Assembly: GCA_016932965.1 (NCBI GenBank)
Contig: JAFGBW010000257.1
Coordinates: forward strand, 1 to 41,814
DNA: 41,814 nucleotides
From: Candidatus Auribacterota bacterium
Lineage (GTDB): Bacteria > Auribacterota > JAFGBW01
Direction: 5' to 3'
Below the pieces are notes generated by a model that saw only the letters and a list, made by a program, of their open reading frames with translations, was not told the origin of the DNA and ran no database searches. Shown here one piece after another: positions 8,679 through 16,313 of the stretch. How positions within the stretch are numbered: position 1 is the first letter of the stretch; each line of letters opens with the position of its first letter. Both the position numbers and the translations under genes were made by a program.

Positions 8679-9084
8679 GTTCGATTTTCCTCAATACATC
8701 ATAAAATGTTTTCCATTCCTCTTCAGAAGCAGCGGAAGAGACTGCCCGGTTCAGTTCCTTGACCAGATGATCCGCCTTTTTCTGCATTTCGATTCCATCC
8801 GTTGTCAAACAAAGGAGAACAGCCCTTTTATCCCCGGGATGCATGATTTTTTTTATCCATCCTTTTTTCTGAATCCGCTGGACAAGGCCGGTCAAGGAAG
8901 AAGAATCCAGGCCGAGTTCTCCCTGAATTTCCTTGGGAGAGCACTTTTGCCTGTCCGCAACAACATTTAACACATCAATTTGAGCTGGAGAAATTCTCAT
9001 GATAGCCAGCGCTTTGTTGAAAAAGCGGTCCAGTCTTCTGTTCATAACAAGCCATCTGGAGATAAAATCATTTCGTTGCATCAT
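8659..9084 (-). CDS. MarR-family transcriptional regulator
   Basis: From the ATG at 9084 the protein has 141 residues, typical of MarR dimers. The winged-helix core is clear: I-S-P-A-Q-I-D-V-L-N-V-V-A, then S-P-K-E-I-Q-G-E-L-G-L-D-S-S-S-L-T-G-L-V as recognition helix and turn, then a wing ending D-K-R-A-V-L-L-C-L-T-T-D-G. The frame is open upstream to 9171, but the extra residues look unlike a MarR N terminus; no start has a good ribosome site. The gene overlaps rnhC, an unusual partner, so the regulated target is not obvious. An adjacent target would more likely be on the other side, where the spacer from 9085 carries many palindromes. Confidence 0.88.
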   Translation of the reverse strand: MMQRNDFISRWLVMNRRLDRFFNKALAIMRISPAQIDVLNVVADRQKCSPKEIQGELGLDSSSLTGLVQRIQKKGWIKKIMHPGDKRAVLLCLTTDGIEMQKKADHLVKELNRAVSSAASEEEWKTFYDVLRKIEHEFLYL

Positions 9085-9227
9085 GACTAAATATTTTTCA
9101 GGTGATCCCTGCTGAACACAAATAAAATAAAAATGATTGTAAATATGACCTGTTTTACTAATAAAAGTCAAACAAGATCAGCTTTCCAAAGCCCATTTTC
9201 GCGTATCTCCCTCGATAAAGTCAACCA

Positions 9228-9246
9228 CCACCGGCAGAGCCGGTGG
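9228..9246. repeat. REP-like GC-rich hairpin
   Basis: CCACCGGC and GCCGGTGG form a perfect eight-base-pair stem closed by AGA, in otherwise A+T-rich spacer. There is no U tract on either side, so an intrinsic terminator is unlikely. Short GC-rich palindromes like this are typical of REP sequences and of the subterminal hairpins recognised by TnpA/REP-associated (RAYT) transposases of the IS200/IS605 class. No such transposase is in the window, and only one copy is seen, so the assignment is inference. Confidence 0.5.
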
Positions 9247-9327
9247 CTTGAAATGTGAACCGATCAAAGCGATTAATTTTAATGAAATATACTGTATAAA
9301 ATATTTACATTTTTATTTTTTGCCACA

Positions 9328-9440
9328 CGGAGAGCAAGAAAAGTTATAGGTGTTGAATTTTAAATTCAAATGAAATTTGATCAATTCAATTCATAACTAA
9401 ACACTCGAAACTCACAATTATAATTTCTCCGCGCTCTCCG
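9328..9440. repeat. Inverted-repeat element with CGGAGAGC arms
   Basis: CGGAGAGC at 9328-9335 is inverted as GCTCTCCG at 9433-9440, enclosing about 97 A+T-rich bases. The right arm belongs to a longer motif shared with another spacer: the reverse complement of 9424-9441 matches 29543-29560 at 15 of 18 positions. Both places also show the same inverted-arm layout. This points to a dispersed, MITE-like intergenic family without coding capacity. Confidence 0.55.
9391..9406 (-). repeat. Copy of dispersed 16-base repeat (family B)
   Basis: Read on the minus strand this is GAGTGTTTAGTTATGA, which matches 41058-41073 on the plus strand at 15 of 16 bases. Both copies are intergenic. It lies inside the inverted-repeat element at 9328-9440, so that element may be composite. 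Confidence 0.5.
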
Positions 9441-9826
9441 TTTCCGTGGTGATATTATTTCTCTTAACATTTCTGGAATTGTCAAACTTTACTAGTCCAA
9501 ATCCTGTGGCGGTGGTTTACCGGGTTAATTAATTTCCCATACTCCCGTCATTGTCAAATTTGACCAGAACACCAACAGAGACGGGTGATCCAGCGGATAA
9601 ATGAACATCCTGAATATACCCATTAGATTCATTGTTCTTTTTTTACGGATCTTACGGGCTCAAGGGAAGTTTTATCAAGAAAATATCTGGATAAACAAGA
9701 GTATGAATTGGTATGTTGTTCTTATAATCCCTTTTGATGACCGCGATGATTGAATATCGCTGACCATTAGCCATGGGGCAAAAATAGTGTCTTGAATATC
9801 CTCAATACAAAAAGGTCGTATGTGTC

Positions 9827-10213
9827 TTGATAAACAACCAGAAAAAAATACTGATCATCGAAGATGATGCCCTTTTTTCTCAAACTCTCAGGATCTTTTT
9901 TGAAAAAGAAGGAATGGAGGTTTCTGAATCTTCAACAGTCAAAGAATCCTTGGAAAAATGCAGGGAAATGAAGCCGGATTTCGTGATAGTGGACATCTGT
10001 CTTCCTGAGGAATTGGGCATCTCATTTTCTAAATCCGTTGGAGAAAAACCTGACTTATACGGCTCCCCCAAAATCATCGGGATATCCGGTCTAACCGGAG
10101 CTTTCCTTAAAGAGGGGGAGGAAAAATTAAAAAAATTCAATCTGCATTTCTTTTTAAAAAAACCATTTGAATTGAATGAATTAAAAAATCTCATAAATGA
10201 ATCTGTCTCTTGA
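9827..10213 (+). CDS. Stand-alone response-regulator receiver protein
   Basis: This 128-residue protein is a receiver domain only, with no output domain. It shows I-I-E-D-D (acidic pocket E12-D14), the phosphoacceptor D56 in V-I-V-D-I-C-L-P, a serine in I-I-G-I-S-G, and the conserved lysine in F-L-K-K-P-F-E. The likely start is a TTG at 9827, since the only nearby ATG (9820) is in another frame and AAAAAGG sits about ten bases upstream. It has no kinase neighbour, so it either acts as a phosphorylation-dependent protein partner or serves a kinase encoded elsewhere. The insertion around E-E-L-G-I-S and a long loop before the lysine make it rather divergent. Confidence 0.85.
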   Translation: MINNQKKILIIEDDALFSQTLRIFFEKEGMEVSESSTVKESLEKCREMKPDFVIVDICLPEELGISFSKSVGEKPDLYGSPKIIGISGLTGAFLKEGEEKLKKFNLHFFLKKPFELNELKNLINESVS

Positions 10214-10320
10214 TGAAAATAAAAAAAGTGGATTTCAAGCATGGGCATTGCCCTCAATTCAATCTCGCTTTTTTTATCAACAGTAAGACACTTTGAACTC
10301 ATACCATGAAGGAACAAGCC

Positions 10321-11067
10321 ATGGGATCAAAAAAAATCATCCGGACTGACGGCAGAAAACCAGACCAGATCAGACCGCTTGCTTTTGTTAATTCCCTTCA
10401 GACAAAAGCAACGGGTTCTGTGATCATGAAGATGGGCCAGACGGTCGTCAATTGTTCTGCCACCGTTGAAAAGACCGTCCCTTCTTTTTTAGACCCTGAA
10501 AAACAGGGATGGCTGACCTGCGAATATTCCATGCTGCCTGCTTCCGGAACCACACGGGTTCCACGAGAAGCCAGCAGAGGCAAACAATCCGGCCGAACCA
10601 TGGAAATTCAACGTCTGATAGGCCGCGCGCTCCGGGTTACGATTGATTTAAAAAAAATACCGGGAAAAACCATCTGGCTTGACTGTGATGTGATCCAGGC
10701 AGACGGCGGAACAAGAACCGCTTCCATCACAGGAGCATGCGTTGCCTTGAGGCTTGCTGTAAAAAAACTGCTCCAAACCAAAGAATTGACCAAGGATCCT
10801 TTGCTGGACAATGTGGCTGCCATCAGTCTGGGAATATTCAGGGGAACGCCGTTACTCGACATCAATTATGAAGAAGACAGTCAGGCAGACGTGGACATGA
10901 ATCTGGTGATGACTGAAAAAGGTCGTTTTGTGGAATTGCAAATGTCTTCAGAAGGCAATACGTTTACGCGAAAAGAAATGGATCGCCTTCTTGCCCTTGG
11001 CCATAAAGGGCTTCACCAGCTGTTTCTGGCCCAGAATAAATATCTGAATTCAATCATAAACGGGTAA
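10321..11067 (+). CDS. rph: Ribonuclease PH
   Basis: This 248-residue phosphorolytic 3'-5' exoribonuclease trims tRNA precursors. Family motifs are R-T-D-G-R-K-P-D-Q-I-R-P at the N terminus, E-Y-S-M-L-P-A-S-G-T-T-R, R-E-x-x-R-G-K-Q-S-G-R-T-M-E-I-Q-R-L-I-G-R-A-L-R, the L-D-C-D-V-I-Q-A-D-G-G-T-R-T-A-S-I-T-G phosphate and metal region, and D-I-N-Y-E-E-D-S. I place the start at the second ATG (10321), which has AAGGA seven bases upstream; the ATG at 10306 would add five residues and has no ribosome site. It is monocistronic by layout, and convergent with the racemase gene. Confidence 0.95.
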   Translation: MGSKKIIRTDGRKPDQIRPLAFVNSLQTKATGSVIMKMGQTVVNCSATVEKTVPSFLDPEKQGWLTCEYSMLPASGTTRVPREASRGKQSGRTMEIQRLIGRALRVTIDLKKIPGKTIWLDCDVIQADGGTRTASITGACVALRLAVKKLLQTKELTKDPLLDNVAAISLGIFRGTPLLDINYEEDSQADVDMNLVMTEKGRFVELQMSSEGNTFTRKEMDRLLALGHKGLHQLFLAQNKYLNSIING

Positions 11068-11142
11068 CATCAACCCTTATAAATGAATCCATTGTCAAAG
11101 TCATTGCGCAGATGAGAAGACCTTCCCTATTTGAAAAAGGGT

Positions 11143-12051
11143 TCAAGCTGCGTGTTCTCTCTGGCCTGCCGCTCCATAAACAGGTAAATCCGCGAAGAGA
11201 GCATTAGGCACAGCCAAGTCATGATCAAGAAGAAATTGAGCAAATCGATTGGCCATCAAAGTATTGCTGTCATAAATCTTAATGCCCGGCAATAATCGCT
11301 GAAGCCAGTGATAGATCCGGGTATAATGAGTACAGCCAAGAATAAGATGTTGGATGCCGTCTCTTTTAAACAGTTCAGCAGCCTTCTCAACAAGAGGGCG
11401 CAGTTGCTCATCTGAAACCTGTTCTTGAATAGCATCAATTAATTCCTGGCCATTGTAGGTCAGAATATTTTGATATCCATGATTCTTTTTAAGTAAATGA
11501 GGATAGGAATTGCCGTTGTTTGGATCAATCGAAATATCGGTTCCCATGACACCTATTTTGTCGTCCTGACCGCCTTTTAATGCAGCCAGGGTGACGTACA
11601 CCGGCGTATAGATGATCATTTTTCGGTGCCCGGTAATACTTCTGATGTAAGGAACAGCCCCCAGAAAAGTAAAAGTATTGCAGGCGACACAAAAGACATT
11701 GCTGCCATCGGCACCGAATTCCTGTACAGACCGCATGATCAACTGTTCCATAAGAAGCCTCTTTTCCCCCTTCGGTTTTCCCCCTATTGAATGTCCCAAT
11801 ACTAAGAGCTCGTATTGAAATCCTTTCCTCAGAGAGACCTGTTGTTCCAATAACATTTTCAGCTGTTCTGCCCCCATGCCCGAATCAATGATGAAGATCC
11901 TTCGAATCATGCTGGAAGGAGCCAGCGAATCTATCCTGCTCCGATGAGGTCCGTATTCTTCATATCGTAAACCCGCCTGTGCTGATATGGATCCTTGTAT
12001 CAGTAAAAAAATCATCATCGCAGACAGAAAAAAATAATCGATTCTCTTCAT
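11143..12051 (-). CDS. Exported Asp/Glu racemase-like protein
   Basis: This 302-residue protein starts with a typical Sec signal (M-K-R-I-D followed by about 17 hydrophobic residues, ending near A-Q-A). The rest matches the glutamate racemase fold: I-D-S-G-M-G-A, the first catalytic cysteine in V-A-C-N-T-F-T-F, an I-Y-T-P-V region, G-V-M-G-T, and the second cysteine in L-G-C-T-H-Y. Both catalytic cysteines are kept, so it may be active. MurI enzymes are cytoplasmic and supply D-glutamate for peptidoglycan; an exported member would act on free amino acids in the periplasm. The start is supported by AGGGAAGAG upstream. It is transcribed alone, 186 bases downstream of the TPR gene on the same strand. 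Confidence 0.82.
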   Translation of the reverse strand: MKRIDYFFLSAMMIFLLIQGSISAQAGLRYEEYGPHRSRIDSLAPSSMIRRIFIIDSGMGAEQLKMLLEQQVSLRKGFQYELLVLGHSIGGKPKGEKRLLMEQLIMRSVQEFGADGSNVFCVACNTFTFLGAVPYIRSITGHRKMIIYTPVYVTLAALKGGQDDKIGVMGTDISIDPNNGNSYPHLLKKNHGYQNILTYNGQELIDAIQEQVSDEQLRPLVEKAAELFKRDGIQHLILGCTHYTRIYHWLQRLLPGIKIYDSNTLMANRFAQFLLDHDLAVPNALFADLPVYGAAGQREHAA

Positions 12052-12237
12052 TTGTTATCTCTTCCCTAAATAAGACCACCAAAATAAATGAATTGAGACT
12101 CCATCTCTATACCGAATGTAATGCCAACATCATTCATACCTCATGATGGGTAAAAAATCAAATAGACCGGAATCCATTTTAATCTTAGCCTTGCATCGTG
12201 GAATCAGCTGAGATGAATGCCGTTAGAGAGGTCTCAT

Positions 12238-14640
12238 TCATTTTCCTGAACCGGAAGGAATCGATTTATTATCTGTCCCGGATTTAGAATCAGGTTTCCT
12301 GCTTTGATTGAGCATCGCGATGAGAGATTCCGGTAATTGAGATTCGCCGGTTATTTCGCTTTTATTCTTTTCCGCCCATGCATTGGATTGTTCGCGGATG
12401 ATTTTCATCTGGGGAGTGTCTTGCAGGGCCTCGTTTTCTTCCGACGTAAGGGAAATGATCGGCGTGCCGAGAGAATTGAACAAAATCACCTGGCCTTTTC
12501 TCAAAGATTCCTGGCCGGTCTGGGGATTGGAAAGCGAATAAACCGGATCCTGTCCGAAAAGCTCACTTTTAAACTGTTCATATTCCGGATTATTCGGCTC
12601 GATTTTACAGGCCTTAAGGGCGAACAAACGGGCCAATTCCTTTTGTTCCAGCTCTCTCACACATCTGGCTTTCAGGAAAAAAAACCGGGCATCATCATCG
12701 ATGGTCATGATATGTTTACGAAGCACCTGATCCGCCTCGGCATATTTTTTTGACTGAATCAGCGATTCTGCCTCTTTTAGAATCTTTTCCACGTCCAGCT
12801 CCAGCTTTGTTTTTACAGAAAGAAGACGGGAATTTGAAGGTTCCAGTTCCAAGGCCCTGTTGATGGATTCCAGCCCCTCTTTTTTCTGTTTAAGATGATA
12901 ATAACAGACGGCTTTGGCATGATGAAGCCCGGCTATGTCCTGACGAAGAGTCAGCAGGGTGTCGATCTCGGCAAGAGCCTCGTTGTACTTTTGATCGTCC
13001 ATCATTTTTTGGACCTGGTTCATCCGGCTTGAAATAACGGACATCTTGTAATACTTGGACCCGGGTTGGCTGTCCCCTTCCAGTTTTTCCTTGATGATTT
13101 GAATGTTACGATTATCCGGGGCCAGCTCAGAAGCTTTCTGAATGGCCTGAAGACCTCTGTCAACCTGATTTTGATATAAATGACAGATGGCCTTTGCATG
13201 ATAAAGGCTAGCGATATCCTGCCGGTAAGAAAGACCTTCTTCGATTTTTTTCATGGCCTCTTCATACCGGTCATGATTGATCAAATCCTGAACATCCCTG
13301 AGGATTTTCTGGATTTCCGCCTGCTTATAATTTTTGCTTCCCGGTTCATTTTCCAACTCCATTTTGCATCTTAAAATCCGGATGGAATCATCCTTGGGAT
13401 CCAGTTTTTCCGCCTCCCGGATCGAAAGAAGCGCTTCATCCCTTCTTCCAAGATTATAAAGACAGACCGCTCTGGCATAATGCAGATGAGAAAGATCGGG
13501 GCGTTCTTTTAAAAGAGATTCCGTGCGGTTCAACGCGGCCTGGTTTTGATTGGAACGGATCAAATTCTGGATTTTTTTAAGACCTTCCTCGATTTCAGTT
13601 TGTTTATAAAACCGGGATTGGGGATCATTTTCCAATTTAGCCACACACCTTCGGCAAATTTTTTTTCCGTCTATCTCAAAATACCGGTTGTCCTGAAACG
13701 CCAAACCGCAGAATTCACATTTGTTGCCCTTCACATTCTGCACCTTGCCCGGACCCAGCCAGAACAATCCGCCGCCGCCTGTTTTGGAACGGTACCCGAG
13801 TTCTCCGGAAATGATCTGGTTGGTTTTTTGATCCTTGACCACAGGTTCCCACTTCGAATGTTCTTTCTTGCATTCCAGGCGGTAACGCCCGCCCGGATCG
13901 GCAACAAATTCAACCAGTAAGAAATTTTCAGAAGTCTGGTAGGTTCTGTAACCGGTGGATTGATAATAATTGCACTCAATCACATGACGTCCGGGGAACA
14001 GCAAAACATGGCGTATCTCCGCCGGACCAGTTAGAGCCAGATTCGAAGATATTGGGCTTCCTGGAATAGTAACCTTCTCCATTTTATTGGTTTTAGGATT
14101 GAAGATCTCTATAGTCTGCTTTTCCGGTTCAGGTGTTTTACGTTCTTCTTTTTTCACCACAATCCGGTGATGTCTTTTAAAATAACTGTTCTTCTCGCCC
14201 GGAAACGGATAACCGTCAATTTTATGGATGCTCATCCCACGCAGATGGGAATAATCCAGAACAGCGCTCTGGCCGACCAGTTTCTCATATTCCTTTCTGG
14301 CCTCTTCCTTCTTTTTCTCCTGTTCCAGCTTTTCAGTTTCCTCGAATTCTTTTTTCCCCCGGGCAGAAAGCTTTTTAAGCGCTGCTTTTCTTTTTTTGAT
14401 ATACTCCTTATGAAGGAGGGCATCCTCCTTTTTCTCCTTTTTGAGCATCTCACGGGTCAGATAATGGTCTTGCCTGGAAGCCTCCTTTAAAAGCTGCTCC
14501 CAGGAATGGGAAACAGCAGCGGCTGCCGGTACGAGTAAAAAAAGGACCCCGATAAGAACCCCCGGAAAAATCCGGACTGCTAATACAGGAAAAAAACCGG
14601 AAAAAAACCGACCTGATAAAAAAAAACAACGCAACTTCAT
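12238..14640 (-). CDS. Exported TPR protein with a four-cysteine (zinc-type) motif
   Basis: The 800-residue product has an N-terminal hydrophobic signal ending in an alanine run near residue 42. A highly charged K/E-rich coiled region follows (about 50-120), then a beta-rich middle domain (about 125-300) and a C-x2-C-x17-C-x2-C motif at C308, C311, C329 and C332 that resembles half a LIM or zinc-ribbon site. After this come three TPR-bearing units of exactly 93 residues, each opening with a Y-K motif at 345, 438 and 531, and a fourth diverged unit. A short low-complexity S/G/K tail closes it. I do not recognise the family; a role as a scaffold in the envelope is a guess. GGAG lies about ten bases before the ATG. 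Confidence 0.8.
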   Translation of the reverse strand: MKLRCFFLSGRFFSGFFPVLAVRIFPGVLIGVLFLLVPAAAAVSHSWEQLLKEASRQDHYLTREMLKKEKKEDALLHKEYIKKRKAALKKLSARGKKEFEETEKLEQEKKKEEARKEYEKLVGQSAVLDYSHLRGMSIHKIDGYPFPGEKNSYFKRHHRIVVKKEERKTPEPEKQTIEIFNPKTNKMEKVTIPGSPISSNLALTGPAEIRHVLLFPGRHVIECNYYQSTGYRTYQTSENFLLVEFVADPGGRYRLECKKEHSKWEPVVKDQKTNQIISGELGYRSKTGGGGLFWLGPGKVQNVKGNKCEFCGLAFQDNRYFEIDGKKICRRCVAKLENDPQSRFYKQTEIEEGLKKIQNLIRSNQNQAALNRTESLLKERPDLSHLHYARAVCLYNLGRRDEALLSIREAEKLDPKDDSIRILRCKMELENEPGSKNYKQAEIQKILRDVQDLINHDRYEEAMKKIEEGLSYRQDIASLYHAKAICHLYQNQVDRGLQAIQKASELAPDNRNIQIIKEKLEGDSQPGSKYYKMSVISSRMNQVQKMMDDQKYNEALAEIDTLLTLRQDIAGLHHAKAVCYYHLKQKKEGLESINRALELEPSNSRLLSVKTKLELDVEKILKEAESLIQSKKYAEADQVLRKHIMTIDDDARFFFLKARCVRELEQKELARLFALKACKIEPNNPEYEQFKSELFGQDPVYSLSNPQTGQESLRKGQVILFNSLGTPIISLTSEENEALQDTPQMKIIREQSNAWAEKNKSEITGESQLPESLIAMLNQSRKPDSKSGTDNKSIPSGSGK

Positions 14641-14675
14641 AGACCCTGCTCCTCATTGTTTTTAGAAAACCAACA

Positions 14676-14697
14676 ACCGGAGAACTTGATTTCCGGT
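14676..14697 (-). terminator. Possible weak terminator after ilvE
   Basis: Between ilvE and the TPR gene, the minus strand carries ACCGGA, a ten-base loop, TCCGGT, then a stretch reading TGTTGGTTTTC. The stem is perfect but short and the U tract is interrupted, so it may only attenuate read-through from ilvE into the TPR gene. Confidence 0.35.
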
Positions 14698-14738
14698 CTC
14701 ATCACGAAAAGAAATCCCGGCCGGAAGATCTCTGATTT

Positions 14739-15665
14739 TCAATACACTTGAGTCAGCCAGCCGAAGTTATCCTTGGTTTCCTGACGCAGTAGCCTGAAAA
14801 AACCTTCCTGGAGCTGTTGGGTCACAGGACCTCTTTTTCCTTGTCCAATCTGGATCCTATCCACAGAGCAGACCGGGGTGATTTCAGCAGCCGTTCCGGT
14901 GAGGAAAACCTCATCAGCCATGTACAAAGCCTCTCTGGGGACATTCTGCTGCTTGACAGTCAGTCCCATCTCCCTTGCAAGAAGGATAATAGAATGACGG
15001 GTGATGCCGGGCAGGATGGAAGAACCTGTGGTTGGAGTGAAAATCTTCCCGTTTTTTACCAAAAACAGGTTTTCTCCGGACCCCTCGCTCAATAGACCCT
15101 GATGATCCAAGGCAATTCCCTCACCATAACCGTCGCCTATAGCTTCCATTTTAATCAGCTGGGAATTCAAATAATTACCGCCTGCCTTTGCCATAGATGG
15201 CAAGGTATTGGGCGCCATTCGATTCCAGGTGGACACTTTCACTTCAATCCCTTTTTCCAGGGCCTCCTGGCCGAGATAGGCCCCCCAACTCCAGCATATA
15301 CAAGCTGTTTCTACCGGACTGTCGAAAGGAATGAGTCCGAACGCGCCGAATCCGCGATAAATGATAGGACGTATGTAACAGTCCTTCATTTTATTTTCCC
15401 TGACCAGATTCACGGCCATATCACATAACTGTTCCACATTATAATTCACATTCATGCGATAAACCTTGGCTGAATCCAAAAGACGCTGCATATGATCCCG
15501 GAGTCTGAAAATCACGGAATTATTTTTTGCTTCATAGCACCGGATACCTTCAAAAACAGAAGAACCGTAATGAATCACATGAGACATGATATGAATCTGA
15601 CATTCTTCCCAGTTCCGAAAACCACCATTCATCCATATCTTCTTGCCTGTCGTGACATTTGCCAT
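14739..15665 (-). CDS. ilvE: Branched-chain amino acid aminotransferase
   Basis: This 308-residue PLP enzyme of fold type IV interconverts leucine, isoleucine and valine with their 2-oxo acids. It has the family start (K-I-W-M-N-G), [23 protein letters not shown], the [10 protein letters not shown] segment, the PLP lysine in [22 protein letters not shown], and [25 protein letters not shown] directly precedes the ATG. The gene is divergent from gatCAB across a 331-base spacer that contains an 11-base-pair inverted repeat 50 bases upstream of this start. Confidence 0.95.
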   Translation of the reverse strand: MANVTTGKKIWMNGGFRNWEECQIHIMSHVIHYGSSVFEGIRCYEAKNNSVIFRLRDHMQRLLDSAKVYRMNVNYNVEQLCDMAVNLVRENKMKDCYIRPIIYRGFGAFGLIPFDSPVETACICWSWGAYLGQEALEKGIEVKVSTWNRMAPNTLPSMAKAGGNYLNSQLIKMEAIGDGYGEGIALDHQGLLSEGSGENLFLVKNGKIFTPTTGSSILPGITRHSIILLAREMGLTVKQQNVPREALYMADEVFLTGTAAEITPVCSVDRIQIGQGKRGPVTQQLQEGFFRLLRQETKDNFGWLTQVY

Positions 15666-15714
15666 TTTCTTCTCCTGTTATCAATCTTGAGTTTGAATGA
15701 ATGATAAAAATTAT

Positions 15715-15752
15715 ATCAATTCTTTGAAATCGTCTAGAGGAAAAGAATTGAT
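15715..15752. promoter_or_regulatory. 11-bp perfect inverted repeat upstream of ilvE
   Basis: ATCAATTCTTT at 15715-15725 and AAAGAATTGAT at 15742-15752 are perfect inverse copies with 16 bases between. It lies in the ilvE/gatC divergent spacer (15666-15996), about 50 bases from the ilvE start and 245 from gatC. The position suits an operator or leader structure for ilvE. No regulator can be named from sequence. The rest of the spacer shows only A+T-rich promoter-like sequence. Confidence 0.4.
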
Positions 15753-15914
15753 TCTTATTCCGTATTTTGTGTAAACTCTTCCCATTACAGGATCCTGGCA
15801 ATTCTTATAAGAGAATCATCTTGTTATTATAAACGGATTGGGATCCCATGAAATATCCGAAAAACACGTAACCGGATAAATTTTTCGTGTGTTTTATTTA
15901 TTTCGTTGTTAATA

Positions 15915-15932
15915 AATAGGCAACAACCTATT
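15915..15932 (+). promoter_or_regulatory. Hairpin followed by T run upstream of gatC
   Basis: AATAGG and CCTATT form a six-base-pair stem around CAACAA, followed by GATTTTTT. The form is that of a weak intrinsic terminator placed 64 bases before gatC, so it may be an attenuator in the leader of the gatCAB-accD operon, or simply the end of a short upstream transcript. No leader peptide or T-box sequence was seen with it. Confidence 0.35.
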
Positions 15933-15996
15933 GATTTTTTACTTAGCGCTCATGAAACGGCGCCTATGGATAACCGGGGGGATTAGGAGAAAAAAC

Positions 15997-16299
15997 ATGT
16001 CTGATTCTAAACAAATTGTCAATCATGTGGAAAAACTGGCGTTACTGGAAATCAGTCCAGAAGAAAAAGACCGGTTTTCGGAACAGATCGGAAAAATCCT
16101 GAAATTCGTAGAAAAGTTAAATGAATTGGACACAACGAAAATCAAACCGACTTCCCATATCCTGCCTGTCCAAAACGTGACTCGGCGTGATTCCCCGGTT
16201 CCTTCCATTTCCAGGGAAAATGTGATAAAACTAGCTCCGGAAGCCAACAATGAATTTTACATCGTTCCACCCGTGATTCAGGAATTCCAAGAAGCTTAG
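15997..16299 (+). CDS. gatC: Glu-tRNA(Gln)/Asp-tRNA(Asn) amidotransferase subunit C
   Basis: This 100-residue subunit stabilises GatA and GatB. It shows the short-family pattern: V-N-H-V-E-K-L-A-L-L-E-I, then F-S-E-Q-I-G-K-I-L-K-F-V-E-K-L-N-E-L-D-T, then a R-R-D-S-P-V-P segment and a C-terminal P-P-V-I-Q. The ATG at 15997 is preceded by TAGGAG eight bases upstream; the frame is open 66 bases further, but those residues are not GatC-like. It heads the run gatC-gatA-gatB-accD, all closely spaced. Confidence 0.94.
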   Translation: MSDSKQIVNHVEKLALLEISPEEKDRFSEQIGKILKFVEKLNELDTTKIKPTSHILPVQNVTRRDSPVPSISRENVIKLAPEANNEFYIVPPVIQEFQEA

Positions 16300-16313
16300 A
16301 AAGAGACACTACA

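Larger units (their letters stand above)
9085..9826. other. 742-base non-coding stretch rich in inverted repeats
   Basis: No open frame of credible protein character is present on either strand. Individual elements are listed separately (9228-9246, 9328-9440, 9391-9406). Further structure: TTGAATTT/AAATTCAA around 9353-9369, and the perfect 12-base palindrome GTCAAATTTGAC at 9553-9564, which has a diverged direct copy GTCAAACTTTAC at 9481-9492, both preceded by ATT. The right part (about 9600-9810) shows nothing I can name and must hold the promoter of the receiver gene at 9827. The stretch looks like a site where several small repeat elements accumulated. Confidence 0.6.

Noticed and set aside
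12337-13920. Several plus-strand frames opposite the TPR gene
   Set aside because: All are short, antisense to repeats with exact 93-residue spacing, and lack start signals.
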